From contig NZ_QGTL01000006.1 of assembly GCF_003182135.1 (NCBI RefSeq), forward strand, positions 1 through 64,000: DNA of 64,000 nucleotides, given 5' to 3'. The stretch is from Nocardia neocaledoniensis. GTDB lineage: Bacteria > Actinomycetota > Actinomycetes > Mycobacteriales > Mycobacteriaceae. Made by a program: the position numbers and the translations under genes. Numbering within the stretch: position 1 is the stretch's first letter; every line of letters starts with the position of its first letter. The notes under the pieces were generated by a model. The model did no database searches and was not told the origin of the DNA. It was given only the letters and a program-made list of their open reading frames with translations. Below are positions 24,668 to 32,385 of the stretch, in pieces.

Positions 24668-26614
24668 TCACCGCCGCGCGAAGCGGGCGTACCAGGACAG
24701 CAGGTCCGGGTCGTCGACGGCACTCGGGTCGACGACGCTGCCGGGATCGGCGCCCTGGAGCAGCTTCTTGATCGGAACCTCGAGTTTCTTCCCGGTGCGG
24801 GTGCGGGGAATCCCTGGTGCCGCGATGATCTCGTCGGGCACGTGCCGCGGCGAGGTGCGGGCCCGGATCGTGCCGCACAGGTGGGCGCGTAACTCGTCGG
24901 TCAGTTCGACGCCGGTCGCAAGCACGACGAACAGCGGCATCCAGTAGCCGCCGTCGGGCTGTTCGACGCCGATCACGAGCGAATCGGCGATCTCCGGCAG
25001 CGGGTCGACGGCCTGGTAGATGTCGGCGCTGCCCATTCGGATGCCGTGCCGGTTGAGGGTGGAGTCCGAGCGCCCGTGGACGACGACGCTGCCGCGTTCG
25101 GTGACGGTGATCCAGTCACCGTGGCGCCAGACGCCCGGATGGTCCGCGAAATAGGCTGCGCGATAACGGGATCCGTCGGGATCGTTCCAGAAGCCGACCG
25201 GCATGGACGGCATCGGCGCGGTGACGACGAGTTCCCCGACGGCGTCGCGGACCGGTGTGCCCGTGTCGTCCCAGGCCGCCAGCGCGACACCGAGATACGG
25301 TGCCGACAGCTCGCCCGGCCACACGGGCACCGTCGGCGCGCCACCGGCGAAGGCCGACACCACATCGGTGCCGCCACTGATCGAGGCCACGGGTATGCGC
25401 GCGCCGACGTTGTCGCGCAACCACAGTGAGGACGCCGCGGGGAACGCCGAACCGGTGACCCCGATCAGGCGCAGCGCCGACAGGTCGTGCTCGCGCCCCG
25501 GTACCGTGCCTGCCTTCATGCAGGCCTGGACGTAGCCGGGGCTGGTGCCGAGAACCGTCACGTGGAGGCGGGCGGCGATGTCCCACAGCGCATCCGGGGC
25601 AGGCGCCGCCGGGCTGCCCGGGTAGCAGACGATGGTCGCGCCGACCAGCAGCCCGGCGACCTGGAAGTTCCACATCATCCAGCTCGGGCTGGTGTACCAG
25701 AAGAAGGTGTCGTCCGGGCCGAGATCGGACTGCAGCGCGAGCGCTTTGAGGTGTTCCAGGAGGACGCCGCCGTGCCCGTGCACGATGCCCTTCGGCAGGC
25801 CCGTGGTCCCGGAGGAGTACAGCACCCACAGCGGGTGCTCGAAGTCGACGCGCTCGGGCACCCACGGTTCCGGCGTCGGCGCGCTCGCCTCCGTCCAGTC
25901 GAGCGCACCCTCCACCGTCTCGCCGAGCCGGGACACCACGACGGTCGCCCGCAGCCGGGGCAGCGCGTCGCGCAGCGCCTCGATCTCGGCGCCGCGGGAG
26001 TGCGTTTTGCCGCCGAACCGATAGCCGTCAGCGGTCACCAGGACCACCGGATCGAGCTGGCCCAGCCGGTCCAGCGCGGCCGCGGCCGTGTAGTCCTGGC
26101 CGCAGGCACTCCAGATCGCGCCCAGGCTCGCGGTCGCCAGGAACGCGATCACGGCCTCGGCGATGTTCGGCAGGTATCCGGCGACCCGATCGCCGGGCCC
26201 CACCCCGGCGGTGCGCAGGGTGCGCGCGAATCCGGCGGCCCGGCCGAGCATCTCGGCCCACGACAGTTCGGTGACCGCGCCGTCCTCCTCGACCGACACG
26301 ATCGCGGGCCGGTCGGTGCGGGCCTGCGCGAGCACCCGCTCCACGTAGTTGAGCCGCGCGCCGGGAAACCAGGACGCCCCCGGCATCTCCTGGCAGGCGA
26401 GAACCTCCGGCGGCCGCTCCCCCAGCGCGAACCAGTCCCAGACCGCGCCCCAGAACCCGGCCACGTCGTCGACGGACCATTGCCACAGGGCGCGGTAGTC
26501 AGGCAGCGCGACCGCGTGCCGCTCGGTGACGAACCGCGCGAAGTCGGTGATGCGCGCCCGCGCGATGTCCTCGGGGACGGGCACCCACTGCGGCGCCGCG
26601 GTCTCGCTGGTCAT
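24668..26614 (-). CDS. aacS: Acetoacetyl-CoA synthetase
   Basis: A 648-residue adenylate-forming enzyme that activates acetoacetate to acetoacetyl-CoA with ATP. The N-terminal ACAS-type extension (residues about 40-90, DYRALWQWSVDDVAGFW) is followed by the P-loop YSSGTTGLPKG (about 263-273). GGTDVVSAF and HGRSDSTLNRHGIRMGSADIY come next, and the catalytic lysine lies in RTRTGKKLEVPIKKLL near the C-terminus. The length is typical of acetoacetate-CoA ligase. It is coupled by a 4-bp overlap to the 3-hydroxybutyrate dehydrogenase gene, which supplies acetoacetate. Confidence 0.95.
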   Translation of the reverse strand: MTSETAAPQWVPVPEDIARARITDFARFVTERHAVALPDYRALWQWSVDDVAGFWGAVWDWFALGERPPEVLACQEMPGASWFPGARLNYVERVLAQARTDRPAIVSVEEDGAVTELSWAEMLGRAAGFARTLRTAGVGPGDRVAGYLPNIAEAVIAFLATASLGAIWSACGQDYTAAAALDRLGQLDPVVLVTADGYRFGGKTHSRGAEIEALRDALPRLRATVVVSRLGETVEGALDWTEASAPTPEPWVPERVDFEHPLWVLYSSGTTGLPKGIVHGHGGVLLEHLKALALQSDLGPDDTFFWYTSPSWMMWNFQVAGLLVGATIVCYPGSPAAPAPDALWDIAARLHVTVLGTSPGYVQACMKAGTVPGREHDLSALRLIGVTGSAFPAASSLWLRDNVGARIPVASISGGTDVVSAFAGGAPTVPVWPGELSAPYLGVALAAWDDTGTPVRDAVGELVVTAPMPSMPVGFWNDPDGSRYRAAYFADHPGVWRHGDWITVTERGSVVVHGRSDSTLNRHGIRMGSADIYQAVDPLPEIADSLVIGVEQPDGGYWMPLFVVLATGVELTDELRAHLCGTIRARTSPRHVPDEIIAAPGIPRTRTGKKLEVPIKKLLQGADPGSVVDPSAVDDPDLLSWYARFARR

Positions 26615-27357
26615 CGGGCGCTCCACCCCCCGTCCATGACGTAGGAGGCTCCGGTGACCATGCCCGCCTGGTCGGCGGCCAGCCAGCCGACCAGCGCGGC
26701 GACCTCCGCGGGCTCGATCAGCCGTTTGATCACGCTCTCGGTGAGCAGCACCTTCTCCACCACTTCCTGTTCGGGGATGCCGTGCGCCGTCGCCTGGTCG
26801 GCGATCTGCTTGTCCACCAGCGGTGTTCGCACGTAGCCGGGATTGACGCAGTTGCTGGTGACACCATGTGGGCCGCCCTCGAGCGCCGTCACCTTCGACA
26901 GCCCTTCCAGCGCGTGCTTGGCCGTCACGTAGGCCACCTTGTACGCCGACGCGCGCAGGCCGTGGACGGACGAGACGTTCACGATCCGGCCGAATCCGCG
27001 GGCATACATGTGCGGCAGGGCGGCGCGGATCAGCAGGAACGGCGCCTCCACCATCAGTGTCTGCATGAGCCGGAACCGTTGCGGGGAGAACTCCTCGATC
27101 GGGCTCACCGACTGGACCCCGGCGTTGTTCACCAGGATGTCCACCGAGAGGGTGAGTTCGGCGAGCGCGTCGACGTCGAGCAGATCCACCGCCCAGGCGT
27201 GGCCGCCGATCTCCGCGGCGACGGATTTCGCGCCGATCTCGTCGATGTCGGCGACGGTCACCTCCGCGCCGCGCGCGGCCAGCTCGCGGGCGCACGCGGC
27301 GCCGATCCCGCCTGCCGCGCCGGTGACCAGCGCCGTGCCTCCGATCAGATCGGTCAT
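26611..27357 (-). CDS. 3-hydroxybutyrate dehydrogenase (SDR family)
   Basis: A 248-residue SDR enzyme. The NAD loop is TGAAGGIGAACARELAARG (about residues 11-29), NNAG lies near 85, and the catalytic residues are in NVSSVHGLRASAYKVAYVTAKHAL (Ser, Tyr, Lys). It ends ASYVMDGGWSAR. VHGLRAS and the C-terminal EQEVVEKVLL stretch fit D-3-hydroxybutyrate dehydrogenase, which gives acetoacetate. Its position between the carboxylate symporter and acetoacetyl-CoA synthetase supports a ketone-body pathway strongly. It is coupled to both by ATGA overlaps. Confidence 0.92.
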   Translation of the reverse strand: MTDLIGGTALVTGAAGGIGAACARELAARGAEVTVADIDEIGAKSVAAEIGGHAWAVDLLDVDALAELTLSVDILVNNAGVQSVSPIEEFSPQRFRLMQTLMVEAPFLLIRAALPHMYARGFGRIVNVSSVHGLRASAYKVAYVTAKHALEGLSKVTALEGGPHGVTSNCVNPGYVRTPLVDKQIADQATAHGIPEQEVVEKVLLTESVIKRLIEPAEVAALVGWLAADQAGMVTGASYVMDGGWSAR

Positions 27358-28754
27358 GCGGTCACGACCTTGGCCGCCGCCGGCGCGTCCGCGGGCGCCG
27401 ACTCCGCGGCGTCGGCGGCGTCGAGGGACTCCAGGTCGATACCCTTGGTCTCCTTGGCACACAGCACCGCGACCACGGTGACGGCCGCCGCGACCGCCAG
27501 GTACACCGCGATCGGGACCGAGGAACCATAGGTGTCGAGCAGCTTGACCGCGATGATCGGCGCGAGTGAGCCCGCCACGATCGAGGTGACCTGATAGCCC
27601 AGGGACACACCGGAATACCGCATGCGGGTCGGGAACATCTCCGCCATGATGGCGGGCTGGCCGGCGTACATCAGGCCGTGGAAGACGAGGCCGACGATGA
27701 TCGCCGCCAGGATCAGCGCGCTGTTGGCGGTATCCATCATCGGGAACGCGAAGAAGCCCCAGGTCGCGGCCGCCAGCGCGCCCGCCAGGTACACCGGGCG
27801 GCGGCCGAACCGGTCACCGAGGTGTCCGGCCAGCGGGATCACGCCCATGTGCACGGCGTGCGCGGCCAGCAGCCACCACAGGATCGTCGTGGTGTTCGCC
27901 TCGACGTGCACCTTCAGATAGGTGATCGAGAAGGTGACGACCAGGTAGTACATGATGTTCTCGCCGAAGCGCAGCCCCATCGCGGTGAACACGCCGCGCG
28001 GGTAGCGGCGCAGCACCTCGAAGACGCTGAACGAGCTCGCCTTGGCCTGTTCCCTCTGCTTCTGCGCCTCGACGAAGATCGGCGCGTCGGTCACCTTGGT
28101 GCGCACGTAGTAGCCGACCAGCACCACCACCGCCGACAGCCAGAACGCCACGCGCCAACCCCAGCTCAGGAACGCCGCGTCGGACAGCGTGGAGGTGAGC
28201 ACCAGCAGCACGACGGTGGCGAGCAGGTTGCCCGCGGGCACGCCGGCCTGCGGCCAGCTCGCCCAGAACGCGCGGCTGCGGCTCGGGCTGTGCTCGGCGA
28301 CCAGCAGGACCGCACCACCCCATTCGCCGCCGATCGCGAAGCCCTGGATGAAGCGCAGGGTCACGAGCAGGGCGGGCGCCCAGTAGCCGATCTGGGCGAA
28401 GGTGGGCAGACAGCCCATCAGGAACGTCGCGCCGCCCACCAGCACCAGGCTCAGCTGGAGCAGCTTCTTGCGGCCGTACCGGTCGCCGAAGTAGCCGAAG
28501 ACGATGCCGCCGAGCGGGCGGGCCGCGAAGCCGACCGCGTAGGTGACGAAGGCGGCCAGGATGGCGTCGAGATCGCTGGTGCCCTTGGCGAAGAACACCT
28601 TGCTGAACACCAGCGTCGCCGCGGTGCCGTAGAGGAAGAATTCGTACCATTCGACGACGGTGCCTGCCATCGAGGCGGCCACCACCCGGCGCAGGCCACT
28701 CGGTGCCCCGCCGGGATCGTCGCCGGGCCGCTCGGTCGCATTGCGGACGCTCAT
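27354..28754 (-). CDS. MHS-family metabolite:H+ symporter (probable 3-hydroxybutyrate/acetoacetate uptake)
   Basis: A 466-residue major-facilitator protein with 12 predicted TM helices. The MHS family marks are GTVVEWYEFFLYGTAA in TM1, GDRYGRKKLL after TM2, RFIQGFAIGGEWGGAVLLVAEH and GDRFGRRPVYLAG in the second half. MHS proteins import organic acids with protons. It is the first gene of the leftward ketone-body operon; AAGGAGCA precedes the ATG. The substrate is inferred from the two downstream enzymes. Confidence 0.92.
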   Translation of the reverse strand: MSVRNATERPGDDPGGAPSGLRRVVAASMAGTVVEWYEFFLYGTAATLVFSKVFFAKGTSDLDAILAAFVTYAVGFAARPLGGIVFGYFGDRYGRKKLLQLSLVLVGGATFLMGCLPTFAQIGYWAPALLVTLRFIQGFAIGGEWGGAVLLVAEHSPSRSRAFWASWPQAGVPAGNLLATVVLLVLTSTLSDAAFLSWGWRVAFWLSAVVVLVGYYVRTKVTDAPIFVEAQKQREQAKASSFSVFEVLRRYPRGVFTAMGLRFGENIMYYLVVTFSITYLKVHVEANTTTILWWLLAAHAVHMGVIPLAGHLGDRFGRRPVYLAGALAAATWGFFAFPMMDTANSALILAAIIVGLVFHGLMYAGQPAIMAEMFPTRMRYSGVSLGYQVTSIVAGSLAPIIAVKLLDTYGSSVPIAVYLAVAAAVTVVAVLCAKETKGIDLESLDAADAAESAPADAPAAAKVVTA

Positions 28755-28872
28755 CACTGCTCCTTGGTGATCGAGGCCACTGCACGAGAGGAATGTGATG
28801 TGGCCCACTAGCAATGGGGAGAGTATTCGTGCAGATCGGATTCGGTCGCAATGGCCAAGTTCGCACCGCGTA

Positions 28873-28888
28873 TCTGCGAAGATGCAGA
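28873..28888. promoter_or_regulatory. TCTGC-N6-GCAGA inverted repeat at the LysR start
   Basis: Perfect five-base arms (28873-28877 and 28884-28888) flank GAAGAT and end one base before the regulator's ATG. LysR proteins bind T-N11-A dyads of this kind between divergent genes, so this is probably the autoregulatory or activating site for both the regulator and the symporter operon 119 bp away. Confidence 0.5.
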
Positions 28889-28889
28889 A

Positions 28890-29834
28890 ATGACCGCTAC
28901 CTCGTCGGACGCCGGACGTCGTCCCAGCGCCGATGACCTGCTGGTTCTGCTCGCCGTGGGCCGATCGGGCCGCTATGTGACCGCGGCGGAGGAGCTGGGG
29001 ATCAACCACACCACGATCTCGCGGCGGATCGCGGCGCTGGAGCGAGCCGTCGGTGGGCGGGTGCTCACGCGCGGCACCGGCGGCTGGGAGCTCACCGACC
29101 TGGGCCGCTCGGCGCTGGCGGCCGCCGAGACCATCGAGGCGGCGGTGCGCTCACTCGGCACCCCCGGCGGGGAACGGGAACTCGAAGGCGTGGTGCGCCT
29201 CTCGGCCACCGACGGGTTCAGCGCCTATCTCGCCGCGCCCGCCGCCGCGCGCGTGCAGCGACGGCATCCCCGCGTGCGGGTGGAGATCATCGCGACCACC
29301 CGGCGGGCCTCGACCCAGCGCAGCGGGCTCGACCTCGAGGTGGTGGTCGGCGAGCCGCAGGTCCAGCGCGCCGAGGCGATCCGTCTCGGCGACTACAGCC
29401 TCGGTCTCTACGCCGCCCGCGGTTACCTCGCCGAGCACGGCACCCCGGCGGGCATCGACGACCTACGCCACTATCCGCTCGTCTACTTCATCGAGTCGAT
29501 CCTGCAGGTCGACGATCTGGACCTGGCCACCAGTTTCGCTCCCGCCATGCGCCAATCCGTCTCGTCCACCAATGTTTTCGTGCACGTCGAGGCCACCCGC
29601 GCGGCCGCAGGCATCGGCCTGCTGCCGTGCTTCATGGCCGACCGGCACGACGACCTGGTGCGCGTGCTCGGCGACCGGGTCCGCGTCCAGCTCACCTACT
29701 GGCTCGTCACCCGCGCGGAAACCCTGCGCCGCCCCGAGGTGGCCGCCGTCGTCGAGGCCCTGCGCGCCACGGTCGCCGAGCGGCGCACCGAACTCCTCGG
29801 CGCTCAGCGTGGATCGGGGCAGCGGCCCGCGTAG
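28890..29834 (+). CDS. LysR-family transcriptional regulator
   Basis: A 314-residue LysR-type regulator with the N-terminal helix-turn-helix DDLLVLLAVGRSGRYVTAAEELGINHTTISRRIAALERAVGGRVLTR (about residues 12-60). The C-terminal periplasmic-binding-like domain senses a coinducer. The ATG giving MTATSSDAG is chosen, but the lack of a ribosome site and an in-frame codon 13 residues upstream leave doubt. It is divergent from the ketone-body operon and likely controls it in response to 3-hydroxybutyrate or acetoacetate. Its last 31 bases overlap the 3' end of the convergent TerD gene. Confidence 0.9.
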   Translation: MTATSSDAGRRPSADDLLVLLAVGRSGRYVTAAEELGINHTTISRRIAALERAVGGRVLTRGTGGWELTDLGRSALAAAETIEAAVRSLGTPGGERELEGVVRLSATDGFSAYLAAPAAARVQRRHPRVRVEIIATTRRASTQRSGLDLEVVVGEPQVQRAEAIRLGDYSLGLYAARGYLAEHGTPAGIDDLRHYPLVYFIESILQVDDLDLATSFAPAMRQSVSSTNVFVHVEATRAAAGIGLLPCFMADRHDDLVRVLGDRVRVQLTYWLVTRAETLRRPEVAAVVEALRATVAERRTELLGAQRGSGQRPA

Positions 29835-31141
29835 TGGCTGAGTCCGAGGCCGTGGCTGCTCTTGCTCCGGCCCACCGGGCCCTTTTTCGCCGAGCGCGCC
29901 CAGGCGCCCGCGGTGTCGAGGACCGGCATGCGCTCGCTGAAGGCCCGGCTGTAGCGGGTGGTGCCGTCGACGGTGAGGATGCCGTCCCTGACGTCGATGT
30001 GGGCGACGGTGGCCCAGAACGAATTCTTGCCGTTGCCGATGACGACGGTGATCTTGTCGGCGTCGGCGCCGGGCAGACCGTCGGGTCCGGGACGGCCGTA
30101 GCGGACCAGGACGCGGGGCCTGCCGAAGGTGTCGATGGCGCCCGCGCCGTTGTCGACGGATTGGTAGACGTTGAGCAGCAGGTCACCGTTCTCCACCGGG
30201 CGCACGATCACCTGCTCGGTGGCGGGCCGGTTGTTCGCACCCGGCCCGCGGCTGTCGCCCTGGTGGTGGATGAACGGCCAGACCGCGAGGTCGCCCTGGT
30301 GCCCCTTCTCGCCGCTGATCACCACGTAGTCGCCGGTGATCTCGTTGCGGCAGAAGAAGTACACGTCCAGGTCGCCCTTGCCGAACTGGGTGACGCGCCC
30401 GGCGTTGTCGTATTTCGCGCCCCGGCCGTCCCATTCGAGACCGACGGTCAGCACGTAACCCGGATCGCCTTTGCGCAGGTCGATGCTGGCGCGCTGGTTC
30501 GGTGAGTCCTTCGTGAGGACGACGTCGACCTTGCGCAGTTCGATCGTGGGCGCCGCAGGCGCGGGCGGCGCGACAGGAATCGGAGCAGCGGAGGTGACCG
30601 GGGCCGGTTCCGGCGATTCCTGCTCGACCGGGTCGCCGTCCACCTCGATCCCGTGCTCGGTGGCAAAGGCCGCCAGTCCGGCGCTGTAGCCCTGGCCGAT
30701 CGCGTCGAGCCGCCAGCCCGCGCCCCGCCGGTACAGGGCGACCGCCTGCAGGACCGTCTCCGAATCCAGTCCGGGCGGAACGAAACTCAGCGTCTGCCCG
30801 CCCCCGGCGACCGCCACTCGCAAGCCGGTGACCTCGCCGAACCGCAGCCCCTGCGCCTCGGTGCTGCCGGCGATCACGACCCGGTGGATGTCGGCGGGCA
30901 CGGCCGCGAGATCCACCGAGACCACGGCATCGGATTCCAGCCGCACCCCTGGCGCGGACGGGTTGTTGAAGAAGACGAAGTCGGCGTCGGAGCGCACCTT
31001 CCCGTTCGCGGTGACGAGAACCGCGGAGACGTCCACCGCGCCCGCCGGACCGTCGATCTCGAGGCGCACCGTGTACCGGCCGTCGGCCAGGTCGGTCTTG
31101 GATCCTTTGACGACCTCGATCGCCGTCGCACCGCTCGTCAT
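29804..31141 (-). CDS. TerD-family protein with two Ter domains
   Basis: A 445-residue protein. The N-terminal TerD domain (about residues 1-170) has ADFVFFNNPSAPGVRLESD and IGQGYSAGLAAFATEHGIEVD. An Ala/Pro linker (about 175-205) joins it to a second Ter-like domain (about 208-400) starting VDVVLTKDSPNQRASIDLRKG with DLDVYFFCRNEITGDYVVISGEKG and FIHHQGDSRGPG. The acidic loops resemble the calcium-binding sites of TerD. It ends in a basic tail. No other ter genes adjoin it, but a TerD-exonuclease fusion lies 10 kb away. Probable role: metal-linked stress response. Confidence 0.85.
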   Translation of the reverse strand: MTSGATAIEVVKGSKTDLADGRYTVRLEIDGPAGAVDVSAVLVTANGKVRSDADFVFFNNPSAPGVRLESDAVVSVDLAAVPADIHRVVIAGSTEAQGLRFGEVTGLRVAVAGGGQTLSFVPPGLDSETVLQAVALYRRGAGWRLDAIGQGYSAGLAAFATEHGIEVDGDPVEQESPEPAPVTSAAPIPVAPPAPAAPTIELRKVDVVLTKDSPNQRASIDLRKGDPGYVLTVGLEWDGRGAKYDNAGRVTQFGKGDLDVYFFCRNEITGDYVVISGEKGHQGDLAVWPFIHHQGDSRGPGANNRPATEQVIVRPVENGDLLLNVYQSVDNGAGAIDTFGRPRVLVRYGRPGPDGLPGADADKITVVIGNGKNSFWATVAHIDVRDGILTVDGTTRYSRAFSERMPVLDTAGAWARSAKKGPVGRSKSSHGLGLSHYAGRCPDPR

Positions 31142-31450
31142 GCCGCTACCTCCACCGATCGCCGGATCCCGAGCGGCCGGCACCAGGTCGACCGCACCCC
31201 TATCGTGCGGCATCGATCGGCTCCGCGCACCAGCTTCGCGCCCCCGACGCGCGTGCGGGGTCGTGCCGACAGGCCGACCCGGCCTTGTCGGTCGATGGCC
31301 GTCGGACGCCCTGACCACCGGTGCTGTACCCGGGGGACGCCGATCCCCGCTGTCCACCCCGATAGCGCCGGTGGTGGCGCCGTTGGCTCTGATCACAGGA
31401 ATCGGTGATCCGGGTAGCGGGCGCGGGTCCGGTGTCGTTCACTGGTCGGC
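31142..31450. other. Divergent intergenic region, TerD gene/gpgS
   Basis: This 309-bp stretch is as GC-rich as its surroundings. No open frame here has a credible start or family match on either strand. It should hold the promoters of the leftward TerD gene and the rightward gpgS, but I cannot assign -35/-10 boxes. No ribosome site is visible ahead of gpgS, so a leaderless transcript is possible. Confidence 0.4.
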
Positions 31451-32332
31451 ATGGACGTCCGTGAGCTGATCGACCGCAAGCTGGGTCGCCGGGTCTCGGT
31501 GGTGGTGCCCGCGCTCGACGACGAGGACACCGTCGCCGGGGTGGTCGCCGCCGTGCGCCCGTGGCTGGGCGGGCTGGTCGACGAACTGGTGGTGCTGGAC
31601 GCGGGCTCGACCGACCGCACCATCGCGCGGGCACGGGCCGCAGGCGCCGCGGTGTACACCAGGGAGGAAGCGCTGCCCGGTGTCCCGACGCGTCCCGGCA
31701 AGGGCGAGGCGCTGTGGCGATCACTGGCGGTGTGCACCGGCGACCTGATCGTGTTCCTCGACGCCGACCTCGTCTCCCCCGACCCCCGGTTCGTCCCGAT
31801 GCTCCTCGCTCCCCTGCTCGACGACCCTGCGCTCGCGCTGGTGAAGGGCTTCTATCGGCGGCCGATCACCAACGGCGCCGGAGTCGACGCCGACGGCGGC
31901 GGCCGTGTGTCCCAGCTCGTGGCGCGCCCCCTGCTCACCGCGCTCGCGCCCGCGCTGGCCGAGATCGTGCAGCCGCTGGGCGGCGAATACGCCGCCACCC
32001 GAACACTTCTCGCCGACATCTCCTTCGCCAGTGGCTACGGCGCGGAGATCGGCATCCTCATCGACTGCTGGCAGCGCCACGGCCTGTCGGCGATCGCGCA
32101 GGTCGACCTGGGCACCCGGGTACACCGCCATCGGACGACACACGAGCTGGCGGTGATGAGCAGGCAGGTCGTGGCGACCCTGCTGGACCGGCTCGGGATC
32201 CGCGATTCCGGCATGGGTCTGGTCCAGTATCAGCCGGGCGAGACCGGCTGGCGGCGAACGCCTTCCGAGGTGAGCCTGACCGACCGCCCCCCGATGACCC
32301 GGGTCGTGGCGGCGCAGCGCGAGAGCGCCTGA
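31451..32332 (+). CDS. gpgS: Glucosyl-3-phosphoglycerate synthase GpgS
   Basis: A 293-residue retaining GT-A glycosyltransferase that transfers glucose from NDP-glucose to 3-phosphoglycerate, the first step of methylglucose lipopolysaccharide biosynthesis in mycolata. It shows VSVVVPALDDEDTVAGVV (about residues 15-32), the metal-binding FLDADLVSPD (about 100), the phosphoglycerate-site stretch RPGKGEALWRSL, GFYRRP, and IVQPLGGEYAATR ... ASGYGAEIGILIDCW. Shorter than some relatives (about 320) at the N-terminus, but all catalytic blocks are present. It is a single gene followed by a terminator. Confidence 0.93.
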   Translation: MDVRELIDRKLGRRVSVVVPALDDEDTVAGVVAAVRPWLGGLVDELVVLDAGSTDRTIARARAAGAAVYTREEALPGVPTRPGKGEALWRSLAVCTGDLIVFLDADLVSPDPRFVPMLLAPLLDDPALALVKGFYRRPITNGAGVDADGGGRVSQLVARPLLTALAPALAEIVQPLGGEYAATRTLLADISFASGYGAEIGILIDCWQRHGLSAIAQVDLGTRVHRHRTTHELAVMSRQVVATLLDRLGIRDSGMGLVQYQPGETGWRRTPSEVSLTDRPPMTRVVAAQRESA

Positions 32333-32338
32333 GACGGC

Positions 32339-32374
32339 GAACGCCGGCCCGGCCACAGGGCCGAACCGGCGTTC
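32339..32374. terminator. Bidirectional hairpin between gpgS and the ABC exporter
   Basis: GAACGCCGG (32339-32347) pairs with CCGGCGTTC (32366-32374), with an inner CGGCC/GGCCG pair. It lies between two converging genes six and eleven bases from their stops, so it can end both transcripts. Confidence 0.75.
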
Positions 32375-32385
32375 CTCGACGCGGA

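Noticed and set aside
23368..24723. Longer start for the substrate-binding lipoprotein (up to 451 residues)
   Set aside because: The extension would run through the cobalamin riboswitch and place the signal peptide internally; the TTG at 24405 gives a normal lipoprotein.
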